DNA of 64,000 nucleotides from Streptomyces cyaneofuscatus (GCF_000718135.1 NZ_JOEM01000014.1:124001-188000), one strand, 5' to 3'; numbered from the stretch's first letter, positions 19,628-29,784 are shown. A program made the numbers and translations. Notes: generated from the letters alone by a model not told the origin.

Positions 19628-20473
19628 TCACGGCATGGCCTTACGGGCGGTGGCGAACCGGGGCCGCTTGTTCAGGTCGGGGTGGTCGGCCGCATCGGCC
19701 CAGCCCCGCTCCTCGGTGAAGATCCACGGCACCTGGCCGCCCTGGGTGTCGGCGTGCTCGATGACGACGAGGCCGCCGGGGCGGAGCAGACGGTGGGCGG
19801 TGCGTTCGATGCCGCGGATGGTGTCGAGGCCGTCCTCGCCGGAGAAGAGGGCCATCTCCGGGTCGTGGTCGCGGGCCTCGGGGGCGACGTACTCCCATTC
19901 GGTGAGCGGGATGTACGGCGGGTTGGAGATCACCAGGTCGACCTGGCCGTCGAGCTCGGGAAGGGCGCTCAGGGCGTCTCCCTTGTGGACGGTGACCCTG
20001 GACCCCTCGGCGTTCTTCCGGGTCCACCTGAGGGCGTCCTCGGAGAGCTCCACGGCGTGTACGCGGGAGCGCGGGACCTCCTGCGCCATGGCGAGCGCGA
20101 TGGCGCCCGATCCGGTGCACAGGTCGACGACGACGGGCTCCACGACGTCCATCGCGCGGACGGCGTCTATGGCCCAGCCGACGACCGACTCGGTCTCCGG
20201 CCGGGGCACGAAGACGCCGGGCCCCACCTGGAGCTCCAGGTAGCGGAAGAAGGCGCGGCCGGTGATGTGCTGGAGCGGTTCGCGGGCCTCACGACGGGCG
20301 ATGGTCTCCCAGTACCGGGCGTCGAAGTCGGTGTCGGGCACCTGGTGCAGCTCGCCCCGCTTCACGCCGTGCACGAAGGCCGCGAGTTCCTCGGCGTCGA
20401 ATCGCGGTGAGGGGACACCGGCGTCGGCCAGCCGCTGGGTGGCCTGGGCCACCTCGGCGAGCAGCAGGTTCAT
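19628..20473 (-). CDS. prmC: Release factor glutamine methyltransferase
   Basis: The 281-residue SAM-dependent enzyme methylates the Gln of the GGQ motif in release factors. Methyltransferase motif I reads VVVDLCTGSGAIALAMA, and the catalytic motif NPPY is in LVISNPPYIPLTEW. The N-terminal ~80 residues form the helical substrate-recognition domain. It directly follows prfA, its substrate gene, with 46 bases between; this is the classic prfA-prmC order. Confidence 0.95.
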   Translation of the reverse strand: MNLLLAEVAQATQRLADAGVPSPRFDAEELAAFVHGVKRGELHQVPDTDFDARYWETIARREAREPLQHITGRAFFRYLELQVGPGVFVPRPETESVVGWAIDAVRAMDVVEPVVVDLCTGSGAIALAMAQEVPRSRVHAVELSEDALRWTRKNAEGSRVTVHKGDALSALPELDGQVDLVISNPPYIPLTEWEYVAPEARDHDPEMALFSGEDGLDTIRGIERTAHRLLRPGGLVVIEHADTQGGQVPWIFTEERGWADAADHPDLNKRPRFATARKAMP

Positions 20474-20519
20474 CGCGGTTCTCCGTACGGTTCACGGGTG
20501 TGCGGGGCGGGCGGTGCGC

Positions 20520-21596
20520 TTACGCGTTGGCGAGCTTGGCGGCGGAGTCTGCGTCGACGCACGCCTGGATGACGGCGTCGAGCTCTCCGTCGAGCACCTG
20601 GTCCAAGTTGTACGCCTTGAAGCCGACGCGGTGGTCCGAGATGCGGTTTTCCGGGAAGTTGTACGTGCGGATCTTCTCGGAGCGGTCGACCGTACGGACC
20701 TGGCTGCGGCGCACGTCGGAGGCCTCCTGCTCGGCGGCCTCCTGGGCGGCGGCCAGCAGCCGGGAGCGCAGGATGCGCATGGCCTGCTCCTTGTTCTGGA
20801 GCTGGCTCTTCTCGTTCTGGCAGGAGGCGACGACGCCGGTCGGCAGGTGCGTGATGCGGACGGCGGAGTCGGTCGTGTTGACGGACTGGCCGCCGGGGCC
20901 GGAGGAGCGGTAGACGTCGATGCGCAGGTCGTTGGCGTGGATCTCGACCTCGACCTCCTCGGCCTCGGGGGTGACGAGCACGCCCGCGGCGGAGGTGTGG
21001 ATACGGCCCTGGGACTCGGTGGAGGGCACGCGCTGCACCCGGTGCACCCCGCCCTCGTACTTCATCCGGGCCCAGACGCCCTGGCCGGGCTCGGTGGCGC
21101 CGTTGCCGCCCTTGGTCTTGACGGCGACCTGGACGTCCTTGTAGCCGCCGAGCTCGGACTCGGTGGAGTCGATGATCTCGGTCTTCCAGCCGATGCGCTC
21201 GGCGTACCGCAGGTACATGCGCAGCAGGTCACCGGCGAACAGGGCGGACTCGTCGCCGCCGGCGCCCGCCTTGATCTCCAGGAGGACATCCTTGTCATCG
21301 CTGGGGTCGCGCGGGACGAGGAGGAGGCGGAGCTTCTCGGTGAGCTCTTCGCGCTCCTTCTCCAGGTCCTTGACCTCGGCAGCGAAGTCGGGGTCGTCCG
21401 CGGCGTACTCGCGGGCGGTCTCGATGTCCTCGCCGGTCTGCTTCCAGGCCCGGTACGTGGAGACGATCGGGGTCAGCTCCGCGTAGCGCTTGTTCAGCTT
21501 GCGCGCGTTGGCCTGGTCGGCGTGGACCGACGGGTCGGCGAGCTTCTTCTCAAGACCGGCGTGTTCACCGATCAGTTCCTCGACCGCCTCGAACAT
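20520..21596 (-). CDS. prfA: Peptide chain release factor 1
   Basis: The 358-residue factor ends translation at UAA and UAG. The GGQ motif is in [17 protein letters not shown] and is intact. The stop-codon recognition tripeptide, usually P-A-T or P-V-T, reads P-S-T here ([10 protein letters not shown]). ATG 21596 gives the family N-terminus [12 protein letters not shown]; the open frame runs on upstream through spacer sequence. It lies between rpmE and prmC. Confidence 0.96.
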   Translation of the reverse strand: MFEAVEELIGEHAGLEKKLADPSVHADQANARKLNKRYAELTPIVSTYRAWKQTGEDIETAREYAADDPDFAAEVKDLEKEREELTEKLRLLLVPRDPSDDKDVLLEIKAGAGGDESALFAGDLLRMYLRYAERIGWKTEIIDSTESELGGYKDVQVAVKTKGGNGATEPGQGVWARMKYEGGVHRVQRVPSTESQGRIHTSAAGVLVTPEAEEVEVEIHANDLRIDVYRSSGPGGQSVNTTDSAVRITHLPTGVVASCQNEKSQLQNKEQAMRILRSRLLAAAQEAAEQEASDVRRSQVRTVDRSEKIRTYNFPENRISDHRVGFKAYNLDQVLDGELDAVIQACVDADSAAKLANA

Positions 21597-21710
21597 TCGG
21601 GGGCTCCTGGTTGGTCTGAATTCTGCGGGCCTGCTGGAGGGCGTACTGCCCGGTGAGGTGTCCGGAGGGCTCCCCCGGACGACGGAGGGGCTCCCCCGGA
21701 CACCTGACCG

Positions 21711-21762
21711 GAAAAAACGCCGGTTCCGACGCCCCCGGGAAGAGGGCGCCAGGAACCGGCGC
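21711..21762 (-). terminator. Intrinsic terminator after rpmE
   Basis: On the minus strand GCCGGTTCCTGGCGCCC pairs with GGGCGTCGGAACCGGC (one internal mismatch region) and is followed by six T residues (21712-21717). It starts 9 bases after the rpmE stop. This is one of very few terminators here with a true T-run, and it separates rpmE from prfA. Confidence 0.9.
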
Positions 21763-21771
21763 AGTGGCTCG

Positions 21772-21996
21772 CTACTTGCTGGCGGAGCCGGCAGCCTTGC
21801 CGAAGCGGGCCTCGAAGCGGGCCACGCGGCCGCCGGTGTCGAGGATCTTCTGCTTGCCCGTGTAGAACGGGTGGCACTCGGAGCAGACGTCGGCACGGAT
21901 GGTGCCGTTGTCGATGGTGCTCCGGGTGGTGAACGACGCACCGCAGGTGCAGCTGACCTGCGTCTCGACGTACTCGGGGTGGATGTCGCGCTTCAA
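21772..21996 (-). CDS. rpmE: 50S ribosomal protein bL31, zinc-binding form
   Basis: The 74-residue protein starts MKRDIHPEY and has the four Cys of the zinc (C+) form: C-T-C-G near residue 16 and C-S-E-C-H near residue 37. It ends in the [11 protein letters not shown] pattern. The zinc-free paralogue would be expected elsewhere under Zur control. It is followed by a strong terminator. Confidence 0.97.
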   Translation of the reverse strand: MKRDIHPEYVETQVSCTCGASFTTRSTIDNGTIRADVCSECHPFYTGKQKILDTGGRVARFEARFGKAAGSASK

Positions 21997-22149
21997 GGTG
22001 TCTCCTAGTTTCGGGAGGGCGCCGGGTCGTCCGCGCGGATTGCGCGGCCGTGAACCGGGGCCGACGCACCAGTCTGCCAGGACCGGCCGTATCTCCCAAA
22101 ACCGGGGGCGGGCCGCAGGTATTCCCGGGCCCCTTCCGCCCGGTGCGCC

Positions 22150-23253
22150 TCAGCGCACCACCTGTCCGGCGTCTCCCTTGTCCCCCGCGGACTTCTCGGT
22201 GGCGGAGGCGGGGATGGGCCGGTCCTGCTTCAGCGCGGCCCACACCTGCTTGCCGGCCTTCTCCTGCGGGAGGACCCGGTTCGGGTCGGCGGGGTCGTAC
22301 TCCACCGGCAGGGTCACCATGTGCACGTTGTCCGCGCCGAGCCCCTTGAGGCCGTTCGCGAACCCGGTGAGCTTCTTGACCGAGCCGAGGCCGGAGTCGG
22401 TGGTGACGGCCTTGGTCGCGGCGTCCGCGAGGCCGAACAGCTTCTTCGGGCTGGAGAAGACGCCGACGCTCTTCGCCTGCTCCATCAGCGCCTTGATGAA
22501 CGCCTGCTGGAGCTGGATACGGCCGAGGTCGCTGCCGTCCCCGACGCTCTTGCGGGTACGGACGAGGCCGAGGGACTCCTCCCCGTCCAGGGTGTGGGTG
22601 CCCGGCTCCAGGTCGAGATGGCTCTTGGAGTCGTTGATGGCGGTCTTCGTGGTGATCTCGACGCCGCCCAGCTCGTCGATGAGCTTCTCGAAGCCGGTGA
22701 AGTCGACCTCGACGTAGTGGTCCATGCGGATACCGGACATCGATTCGACGGTCTTCACCGCGCAGGCCGGGCCGCCGACCTCGTACGCCGTGTTGAACAT
22801 GGCCCGGTGTTCGGCCGGGACCGTCTCGTCCGTCGTGTCACTCGCGCAGGAGGGGCGTTCGATGAGGGTGTCGCGCGGTATCGAGACGACGCTCGCCGAC
22901 TTGTGGCCCTTGTCGACGTGCAGGACCATCGCCGTGTCGGAGCGGGCCGCGCCCTCGTCGGCGCCGTACTTGCCGTTGTCACCGGAGCGCGAGTCGGAGC
23001 CCAGCACCAGGATGTCCTGCGAGCCGTCGTCCACGTCGTCGGGGCGGTCGGTGCCGAGCTTGGCGTCGATGTCGATGCTGGAGAGGTTGCCGTCGAGCGT
23101 GACGTACGCGTATCCGAGCCCGGCCCCGCCGACGACCACCACGCCCGCCACCGTCCAGGCCGTGACGGCCTTGGCGCGCTGACGGCGGGTGGGCTTCCTC
23201 CGGCGGGCGCCGGTGCCGCGTATCCGCCCCGGGGTCTTCTTCTGCTCGCTCAC
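22150..23253 (-). CDS. LytR-CpsA-Psr (LCP) family wall-polymer ligase
   Basis: LCP enzymes attach teichoic acids or other glycopolymers to peptidoglycan from lipid-linked precursors. GTG 23253 has GGGAG four bases upstream and gives 367 residues; the frame could extend to 23322 without a ribosome-binding site. A basic N-terminal tail (RRRKPTRRQRAK) leads to one membrane helix (about 27-48) and an extracellular LCP domain. Signature residues are in DILVLGSDSRSG, ARSDTAMVLHVD and VVSIPRDTLIE, with the catalytic Arg and Asp in place. Its neighbours rpmE and rho are housekeeping genes; the WecA-like gene 6 kb away may make its substrate. Confidence 0.92.
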   Translation of the reverse strand: MSEQKKTPGRIRGTGARRRKPTRRQRAKAVTAWTVAGVVVVGGAGLGYAYVTLDGNLSSIDIDAKLGTDRPDDVDDGSQDILVLGSDSRSGDNGKYGADEGAARSDTAMVLHVDKGHKSASVVSIPRDTLIERPSCASDTTDETVPAEHRAMFNTAYEVGGPACAVKTVESMSGIRMDHYVEVDFTGFEKLIDELGGVEITTKTAINDSKSHLDLEPGTHTLDGEESLGLVRTRKSVGDGSDLGRIQLQQAFIKALMEQAKSVGVFSSPKKLFGLADAATKAVTTDSGLGSVKKLTGFANGLKGLGADNVHMVTLPVEYDPADPNRVLPQEKAGKQVWAALKQDRPIPASATEKSAGDKGDAGQVVR

Positions 23254-23521
23254 GCGTCTCCCTCGTACGGCGTTCCGCTGCTCCTCGCCCCCGGCCGTGA
23301 CGGTTCCGGGAGGGTTTGTCATCTCTTGATCAAACGGCGAAGCAGCAAGAAGGGTTGCACAGGGCCCTGTGAGTGCCGTGTGAGCGGCGACGGGTGCGAG
23401 CGGGTCGGCGGGCGGGCCGCGATTCCGCTTTCACCTGCGGTTTCGTGCCCCTGACACGTATCGGCGGAGGTGCCGTGCGGCGGGCCGGCGTGTGGCAAAG
23501 GTCTCGGGGCGGGGGCCGGGA
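23254..23521. other. Spacer between the LCP gene and the rho terminator
   Basis: These 268 bases hold no convincing reading frame. The stretch 23322-23345 (TGATCAAACGGCGAAGCAGCAAGAAGG) is less GC-rich and could hold the promoter of the LCP gene, but no clear -35/-10 pair is seen. Confidence 0.4.
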
Positions 23522-23565
23522 ACGCCGAGGGCCCCCGGCACCGTGGTGCTGGGGGCCCTCGGCGT
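23522..23565 (-). terminator. Terminator of rho
   Basis: A 20-base stem (23522-23541 with 23546-23565, one G-U pair) closes on a CGTG tetraloop, 17 bases after the rho stop. There is no T-run. Its length and perfection make it the strongest hairpin in the window. Confidence 0.88.
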
Positions 23566-23582
23566 CAACTGCCGTGGATACG

Positions 23583-25640
23583 TCAGTCGTTGCCGTTTCC
23601 GCTGCCCGGTGTCGTCTTCTGGATCTGGAGCAGGAACTCCGCGTTGGACTGGGTCTTCTTCATCCGGTCCAGGAGGAGCTCGATCGCCTGCTGCTGGTCG
23701 AGCGCGTGCAGCACCCGGCGCAGCTTCCAGACGACCGCCAGCTCGTCGGTGCCGAGCAGGATCTCTTCCTTACGGGTGGAGGACGCGTCGACGTCCACCG
23801 CCGGGAAGATGCGCTTGTCCGAGAGCTTCCGGTCGAGCTTGAGCTCCATGTTGCCGGTGCCCTTGAACTCCTCGAAGATCACCTCGTCCATGCGCGAGCC
23901 GGTCTCGACGAGCGCGGTGGCCAGGATGGTCAGCGAGCCGCCGTCCTCGATGTTGCGCGCGGCACCGAAGAAGCGCTTCGGCGGGTACAGCGCGGTCGAG
24001 TCGACACCACCGGAGAGGATGCGGCCGGAGGCGGGCGCCGCGAGGTTGTACGCGCGGCCCAGACGGGTGATCGAGTCGAGCAGGACGACCACGTCGTGAC
24101 CCAGCTCCACGAGACGCTTGGCGCGCTCGATGGCCAGCTCGGCGACGGTGGTGTGGTCCTCGGCGGGGCGGTCGAAGGTCGAGGAGATGACCTCGCCCTT
24201 CACCGACCGCTGCATGTCGGTGACCTCTTCCGGACGCTCGTCGACCAGGACGACCATCAGGTGGCACTCGGGGCTGTTGACCGTGATCGCGTTGGCGATG
24301 GCCTGCAGGATCATGGTCTTACCGGTCTTCGGCGGGGCCACGATGAGGCCACGCTGACCCTTGCCGATCGGGGCCACCAGGTCGATGATCCGCGTCGTCA
24401 GGATGTTGGAGTCGGTCTCCAGACGGAGCCGGTCCTGCGGGTAGAGCGGGGTGAGCTTCTGGAACTCGGGGCGGCCCCGGCCGGACTCGGGGGCCATGCC
24501 GTTGACCGAGTCGAGGCGGACCAGCGCGTTGAACTTCTCGCGCCGCTCGCCGTCCTTGGGCTGGCGCACCGCACCGGTGACGTGGTCACCCTTGCGCAGG
24601 CCGTTCTTGCGGACCTGGGCGAGCGAGACGTACACGTCGTTCGGGCCCGGCAGGTAGCCGGAGGTCCGGATGAACGCGTAGTTGTCGAGGATGTCCAGGA
24701 TGCCCGCGACGGGGATCAGGACGTCGTCGTCGGCCACCTGCACATCGCTGGCGAAGTCGTCGCGGCCACGACGGCCACGGCGGTCGCGGTAGCGGCCACG
24801 ACGGCCGCGGCGGCCGCCCGCCTCGTCGTCGAAGTCGTCCTGCGGACCGTTGTCACGGTTCTGCTGGCCCTGACCGCCCTGGCCCTGGCTCTGACCCTGG
24901 CCCTGGCGCTGCGGGCGCTGCCCGCCGCCCTGCTGGCCCTGGTCGTCGCCCTTGCCCCGGCGGTCGCGCCGGCCCTCACGGCCCTCACGGCGCTCCCCGC
25001 GCTCGCCCCGGTCACCGCGCTCGCGGTCACCACGGCCCTGGCGGTCGCCGCGGCGGCCCTCGGCGGTGTCGGCGGCGGCCTCGGCCTTGGCGTCGCCCTT
25101 GGGCTCGCCGCGGTCCTCGGTCTTCTGCTCGGCCTGGGGCTCCGCCTTGACCTCGGTCTTCGCCTCGGTCTTGGTCTCGGGGCTGCCCGCCTGCGCGGTG
25201 GCGCGGCGGCGACGGCGCTCGCCCGTGGGCTGCTCGTCGCTGGCCGGCTGGCCGGGGATGTCGATCTGCTGCTGGGCCGCCTTCTCGGCGGCGGCCTCGT
25301 CCCCGGTGCGCGCCTTGGAGGTGGCACGCCGCTTGGGCTTGCTCTCCGCCTCGGCGGCGGGTGCCTCAGCGGCCTTGGAGGAGGCCTTGGGGGCGGCGGA
25401 TCCGCCGCTGGCCTGCGCCTCCTTGATGACCTCGATCAGCTGGCTCTTGCGCATCCGCGCAGTACCCCTGATGCCGAGGCCGGACGCGACCTGCTGCAGC
25501 TCGGCCAGGACCATGCCCTCGAGGCCGGTGCCGGAGCGGCGGCGCCGTGCGGTGGTGCCAGTGGCAGCACCTTCGGCGGGCGCGGCGCTGTCGACGTTCT
25601 TGTCGGCAGTGACGCCCATCAGATCGGTGGTGTCGCTCAC
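23583..25640 (-). CDS. rho: Transcription termination factor Rho
   Basis: The 685-residue hexameric RNA helicase ends transcription. Between the N-terminal Rho_N helix bundle (about 40-85) and the RNA-binding cold-shock-like domain (VAGILDILDNYAFIRTSGYL) lies an insertion of over 200 residues. It is rich in G, R, D, Q and E and resembles RGG-type disordered regions, as known in high-GC Gram-positives. Walker A is PPKTGKT near residue 435, followed by VLVDERPEEVTDM and the Q/R loop DSITRLGRAYN. The GTG start has AAGGA upstream. A long leader precedes it. Confidence 0.97.
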   Translation of the reverse strand: MSDTTDLMGVTADKNVDSAAPAEGAATGTTARRRRSGTGLEGMVLAELQQVASGLGIRGTARMRKSQLIEVIKEAQASGGSAAPKASSKAAEAPAAEAESKPKRRATSKARTGDEAAAEKAAQQQIDIPGQPASDEQPTGERRRRRATAQAGSPETKTEAKTEVKAEPQAEQKTEDRGEPKGDAKAEAAADTAEGRRGDRQGRGDRERGDRGERGERREGREGRRDRRGKGDDQGQQGGGQRPQRQGQGQSQGQGGQGQQNRDNGPQDDFDDEAGGRRGRRGRYRDRRGRRGRDDFASDVQVADDDVLIPVAGILDILDNYAFIRTSGYLPGPNDVYVSLAQVRKNGLRKGDHVTGAVRQPKDGERREKFNALVRLDSVNGMAPESGRGRPEFQKLTPLYPQDRLRLETDSNILTTRIIDLVAPIGKGQRGLIVAPPKTGKTMILQAIANAITVNSPECHLMVVLVDERPEEVTDMQRSVKGEVISSTFDRPAEDHTTVAELAIERAKRLVELGHDVVVLLDSITRLGRAYNLAAPASGRILSGGVDSTALYPPKRFFGAARNIEDGGSLTILATALVETGSRMDEVIFEEFKGTGNMELKLDRKLSDKRIFPAVDVDASSTRKEEILLGTDELAVVWKLRRVLHALDQQQAIELLLDRMKKTQSNAEFLLQIQKTTPGSGNGND

Positions 25641-26027
25641 GAAGGGTCCTTCCCTGGAGCGGACGTCGGCCTTCTGGCTCGGCGACCGGTTGTGCTGTCC
25701 GACTGGTCTGTTGATCTTGCTGGATCGCGGACCTTGCCGGGGCGGTGGTCCGCCGGGTACGGCGGAGAGATGAACGTGCGGGGTCCGGCGCGAGATCCCC
25801 CTGCTCGGCCCACTCCTGGACGAGCGAGGGGTGTCGTGCCGGTTCCGGAGCGTGCTCGAAACTGCTCAGGCAGGCTGCTCAGGCAGTTGGGGAGGCTCCC
25901 GGAAGAATGGCGGTCCCGGAGGGGGACACGAAGCAACGCGCCTCAAAGACGTCGGTTGCAGACTTGAGGTTAACACTACCGGCTCCAACAAACATTCCCC
26001 CTCTCGGCCACCGGTAATCACATGCGG
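25641..26027 (-). promoter_or_regulatory. Long upstream region of rho
   Basis: The 387 bases before rho (to the thrB stop) carry no gene. The far end (about 25960-26020) is AT-richer, with GTTAACACTACC and AACAAACATTCC, and is the likely promoter. That would give a 5' leader of roughly 300 bases, long enough for Rho-dependent autoregulation as known in E. coli. No hairpin terminator for thrB was found in it. Confidence 0.45.
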
Positions 26028-26945
26028 TTACGCGGCCAGCGGCAGCACGGTGGCGCCCGCGGCGTCGAGCGCGAGCCGGTTCGCGGCCCACCCCTCACCC
26101 GCCAGTCGGGCAACCTTGTCGGCGGATCCCTCCTCCGCCAGCGCGAGCACCGTGGGGCCCGCGCCGGAGATGACCGCGGGCACGCCGTCGGCGCGCAGGC
26201 GGTGCACCAGCTCGACGCTCTCGGGCATCGCGGGGCCCCGGTACTCCTGGTGGATCCGGTCCTCGGTGGCGGCGAGCAGCAGCTCGGGGCGCCTGGTCAG
26301 CGCCTCGACGAGCAGGGCCGCGCGACCGGCGTTGAGGGCGGCGTCGACGTGCGGGACGGTGCGCGGGAGCAGTCCGCGCGCCGTCTCGGTGAGCACGGGC
26401 CGGCCGGGCACGAAGACCACCGGAACGACGGACTCCGCAGGGTCCATCCGGATCGCCCGGGCCGCTCCGCCGTCCATCCACGCGAGGGTGAACCCGCCGA
26501 GCAGACAGGCCGCGACGTTGTCGGGGTGGCCCTCGATCTCGGTGGCGAGCTCCAGCAGGGCCTCGTCGTCGAGCCGGGCGTCGCCGCCGGTCGTCACGGC
26601 GCGGGCGGCGACGATTCCGGCGCAGATCGCGGCGGAGGAGGAGCCGAGGCCGCGGCCGTGCGGGATGCGGTTGGCGCAGACGATCTCCAGGCCGCGGGGC
26701 TGGCCGCCGAGCAGGTCGAAGGCGGTGCGCATCGAGCGGACGAGCAGGTGGCTCTCGTCGCGGGGCAGCGTCTCGCCGCCCTCACCCGCGATGTCGATGT
26801 GGAGCCCGGAGTCGGCGACCCGGACGACGACGTCGTCGTACAGCCCCAGCGAGAGGCCGAGGGCGTCGAAACCCGGGCCCAGATTGGCACTGGTGGCGGG
26901 GACGCGCACCCTGACGGCGGCGGCTCGGAACGCGGGACCGGCCAT
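26028..26945 (-). CDS. thrB: Homoserine kinase
   Basis: The 305-residue GHMP kinase phosphorylates homoserine using ATP, the step before threonine synthase. The N-terminal RVRVPATSANLGPGFDALG and the ATP loop PHGRGLGSSSAAICAGI are both intact, and the C-terminal motif SGAGPTVLAL is present. It follows thrC on the same strand but with a 363-base spacer containing inverted repeats, so it may have its own control. Start ATG 26945 fits the family; in-frame upstream extension is unlikely. Confidence 0.96.
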   Translation of the reverse strand: MAGPAFRAAAVRVRVPATSANLGPGFDALGLSLGLYDDVVVRVADSGLHIDIAGEGGETLPRDESHLLVRSMRTAFDLLGGQPRGLEIVCANRIPHGRGLGSSSAAICAGIVAARAVTTGGDARLDDEALLELATEIEGHPDNVAACLLGGFTLAWMDGGAARAIRMDPAESVVPVVFVPGRPVLTETARGLLPRTVPHVDAALNAGRAALLVEALTRRPELLLAATEDRIHQEYRGPAMPESVELVHRLRADGVPAVISGAGPTVLALAEEGSADKVARLAGEGWAANRLALDAAGATVLPLAA

Positions 26946-27308
26946 CGGCTGGATGACTCCTTGTAAGGCGGCGGGGATTGCGGTGCGGTGGCTCTGCGGC
27001 GGCGGGGGCCTGCGGTAGGGATGTGCGGTGGGTGTCTGCGTGGGGGTTCTGCGGGGCGGGGATGGGGCCGGTGGCCCGGCCCGTGGGCGCCGTCACGACG
27101 GCGATCGCACCGCGGCAGACCCGTCGGGCGGATGTCCGGGGGATGTCGGGCGGATGGGGTACAGCTTATCGAAGGAAGGTTCCCTCGCGACATAGGGCGC
27201 ACAGGAGGCGCACGATGCGTGTCGCCCGCCTCCTATGCGCTCTCCGCCCCGAAAAGAGGGCGGTTGAGCTGGGTTGTCTCGTGTTGACCGGACGTGTCGC
27301 CGGACGGA
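26946..27308 (-). other. Spacer between thrC and thrB with inverted repeats
   Basis: Two hairpins lie at the thrC end. GCGCACAGGAGGCG (27197-27210) pairs with CGCCTCCTATGCGC (27227-27240) with one mismatch, and CCGCCC (27244-27249) pairs with GGGCGG (27258-27263) around CGAAAAGA. The second, on the minus strand, contains TTTTC in its loop. They may terminate thrC transcription or attenuate thrB. The rest (26946-27190) is G-rich with no gene seen. Confidence 0.55.
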
Positions 27309-28379
27309 TCAGACGAGGCCGAGCTTCTGGGCCGCGGTGGCCGCGTCGACCGGGACGGTGACCGGCTGCGGGGCGCCCGCGACGGCCCAGTCGGGGTCCT
27401 TGAGGCCGTTGCCGGTGACCGTGCAGACGATGCGCTGGCCCGGGTCGACCTTGCCCTCCTCGGCGGCCTTGAGCAGACCGGCGACGGACGCGGCCGACGC
27501 GGGCTCCACGAAGACGCCCTCCTGGGAGGCCAACAGCCGGTAGGCGGACAGGATCTGCCGGTCCGTCACCTCGTCGATGAAACCGCCCGATTCGTCCCGG
27601 GCGGCCAGGGCGAAGTCCCAGGAGGCCGGGTTGCCGATGCGGATCGCGGTGGCGATGGTGGACGGGTCCTTGACGACCTCGCCGCGCACGATGGGCGCGG
27701 AGCCGGAGGCCTGGAAGCCCCACATGCGCGGGGCGTGGGTGGAGACGCCGTCACCGGCGTACTCGGTGTACCCCTTCCAGTACGCGGTGATGTTGCCCGC
27801 GTTGCCGACCGGCAGGACGTGGATGTCGGGGGCGTCGCCGAGCGCGTCGACGATCTCGAACGCGGCGGTCTTCTGGCCCTCGATACGGACCGGGTTGACC
27901 GAATTGACCAGCGCCACCGGGTAGTTGTCCGAGAGCGAGCGGGCCAGGGTGAGGCAGTCGTCGAAGTTGCCGTCGACCTGGAGGATCTTGGCGCCGTGCA
28001 CGAGCGCCTGGCCCATCTTGCCGAGCGCGATCTTGCCCTGCGGTACGAGGACGGCGCAGACCATGCCCGCGCGCACGGCGTACGCGGCGGCGGAGGCCGA
28101 GGTGTTGCCGGTGGAGGCGCAGATGACGGCCTTCGCCCCCTCCTCCTTGGCCCGGGTGATGGCCATGGTCATGCCGCGGTCCTTGAACGAACCGGTGGGG
28201 TTGGCGCCCTCGACCTTGAGGTGCACCTCGCAGCCCGTGCGCTCGGAGAGGACCTGCGCCGGAACGAGCGGCGTACCGCCCTCACGAAGCGTGACGACCG
28301 GCGTCGTGGCCGTGACCGGAAGCCGGTCCCGGTACTCCTCGATGATGCCGCGCCACTGGTGGGTGCCCTTGCTGGTCAT
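27309..28379 (-). CDS. thrC: Threonine synthase
   Basis: The 356-residue PLP enzyme turns O-phosphohomoserine into threonine. The PLP lysine is K66 in [11 protein letters not shown], the serine-rich phosphate loop reads [15 protein letters not shown], and [13 protein letters not shown] is the cofactor-binding Gly loop. ATG 28379 is preferred over longer in-frame starts because the protein then begins as relatives do, and because hom ends seven bases upstream. Confidence 0.96.
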   Translation of the reverse strand: MTSKGTHQWRGIIEEYRDRLPVTATTPVVTLREGGTPLVPAQVLSERTGCEVHLKVEGANPTGSFKDRGMTMAITRAKEEGAKAVICASTGNTSASAAAYAVRAGMVCAVLVPQGKIALGKMGQALVHGAKILQVDGNFDDCLTLARSLSDNYPVALVNSVNPVRIEGQKTAAFEIVDALGDAPDIHVLPVGNAGNITAYWKGYTEYAGDGVSTHAPRMWGFQASGSAPIVRGEVVKDPSTIATAIRIGNPASWDFALAARDESGGFIDEVTDRQILSAYRLLASQEGVFVEPASAASVAGLLKAAEEGKVDPGQRIVCTVTGNGLKDPDWAVAGAPQPVTVPVDAATAAQKLGLV

Positions 28380-28386
28380 GGGTCCT

Positions 28387-29688
28387 TTACTCCCCTTCAA
28401 CACGCATGATGCTGGCGACACCGCGCACGGTGTCGAGCTTGCGCAGCGCTTCGACGGTCCCGGAGAGGGCGGCGTCGGGCGCGCGGTGGGTGACGACGAC
28501 GAGGGATGCCTCGCCGCCTCCGTCTGGACGTCCTTGCTGGCGGACGGTGTCGATCGATACGCCCTGCTCGGCGAAGACCGTTGCCACCTGGGCGAGTACA
28601 CCCGGCTTGTCGGCCACGTCGAGGCTGATGTGGTAGCGCGTGACGACCTCGCCCATGGGGCTGACCGGCAGGCGCGTGTAGGCGGACTCACCGGGTCCGG
28701 TGGCCTCGCCCAGTTTGTTGCGGCAGACCGCGACGAGGTCGCCGAGGACGGCCGAGGCGGTCGGGGAGCCGCCGGCGCCGGGACCGTAGAACATGAGCTG
28801 TCCGGCGGCCTCGGCCTCCACGAACACCGCGTTGTACGCCTCGCGGACCGACGCCAGCGGGTGGCTGAGCGGGATCATCGCGGGGTGGACGCGGGCGGTG
28901 ACGGAGGCCCCGTCGGCGGCGCGCTCGCAGATGGCGAGGAGCTTGACCGTGCAGCCCATGCGGCGGGCGGAGGCGATGTCGGCGGCGGTGACCTCGGTGA
29001 TGCCCTCGCGGTGGACGTCGCCGATCTTCACCCGGGTGTGGAAGGCGATGCCGGCGAGGATCGCGGCCTTCGCGGCGGCGTCGAAGCCCTCGACGTCGGC
29101 GGTCGGGTCGGCCTCGGCGTACCCGAGGGCGGTGGCCTCGTCGAGCGCCTCGGAGTAGCCGGCGCCGCTGGTGTCCATCTTGTCGAGGATGAAGTTGGTC
29201 GTGCCGTTGACGATGCCGAGCACCCGGTTGACCTTGTCGCCGGCGAGCGACTCGCGCAGCGGCCGTACGAGCGGGATGGCACCCGCGACGGCGGCCTCGT
29301 AATAGAGATCGCGGCCGTACTTCTCGGCGGCGGCGTGCAGGGCCGCGCCGTCCTCGGCGAGCAGTGCCTTGTTGGCGGAGACGACGCTCGCGCCGTTCTC
29401 GAAAGCGGTGGTGATGAGCGTACGGGCCGGCTCGATGCCCCCGATGACCTCGATCACGACGTCGATGTCGCCGCGCTGCACGAGCGCGGTGGCGTCGGTG
29501 GTGATCAGTGCGGGGTCGATGCCCTCACGCACCTTCGAGGGGCGGCGGACGGCGACGCCGACGAGCTCCACGGGTGCGCCGATGCGCGCCGCGAGGTCGT
29601 CGGCGTGCGTCGTCATGATGCGCGCCACCTCTGAGCCGACCACACCACAGCCCAGCAGCGCCACCTTCAGCGGACGCGTACGCATCAT
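28387..29688 (-). CDS. hom: Homoserine dehydrogenase
   Basis: The 433-residue enzyme reduces aspartate semialdehyde to homoserine. The NAD(P) loop [15 protein letters not shown] is at the N-terminus, the active-site region has [19 protein letters not shown], and a C-terminal ACT domain (about 350-430, [15 protein letters not shown]) should sense threonine. Two ATG codons lie in tandem (29688 and 29685) after GAGG; either may start. It forms a unit with thrC seven bases downstream. Confidence 0.96.
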   Translation of the reverse strand: MMRTRPLKVALLGCGVVGSEVARIMTTHADDLAARIGAPVELVGVAVRRPSKVREGIDPALITTDATALVQRGDIDVVIEVIGGIEPARTLITTAFENGASVVSANKALLAEDGAALHAAAEKYGRDLYYEAAVAGAIPLVRPLRESLAGDKVNRVLGIVNGTTNFILDKMDTSGAGYSEALDEATALGYAEADPTADVEGFDAAAKAAILAGIAFHTRVKIGDVHREGITEVTAADIASARRMGCTVKLLAICERAADGASVTARVHPAMIPLSHPLASVREAYNAVFVEAEAAGQLMFYGPGAGGSPTASAVLGDLVAVCRNKLGEATGPGESAYTRLPVSPMGEVVTRYHISLDVADKPGVLAQVATVFAEQGVSIDTVRQQGRPDGGGEASLVVVTHRAPDAALSGTVEALRKLDTVRGVASIMRVEGE

Positions 29689-29784
29689 CCGACCTCGTTT
29701 CTCATACATGCTCATGTGTGGACCAGTCTCACTCACCGGACGGGCGTTTCTGACCCCCGTCCGGATCCTGAGACGACTATTTCA

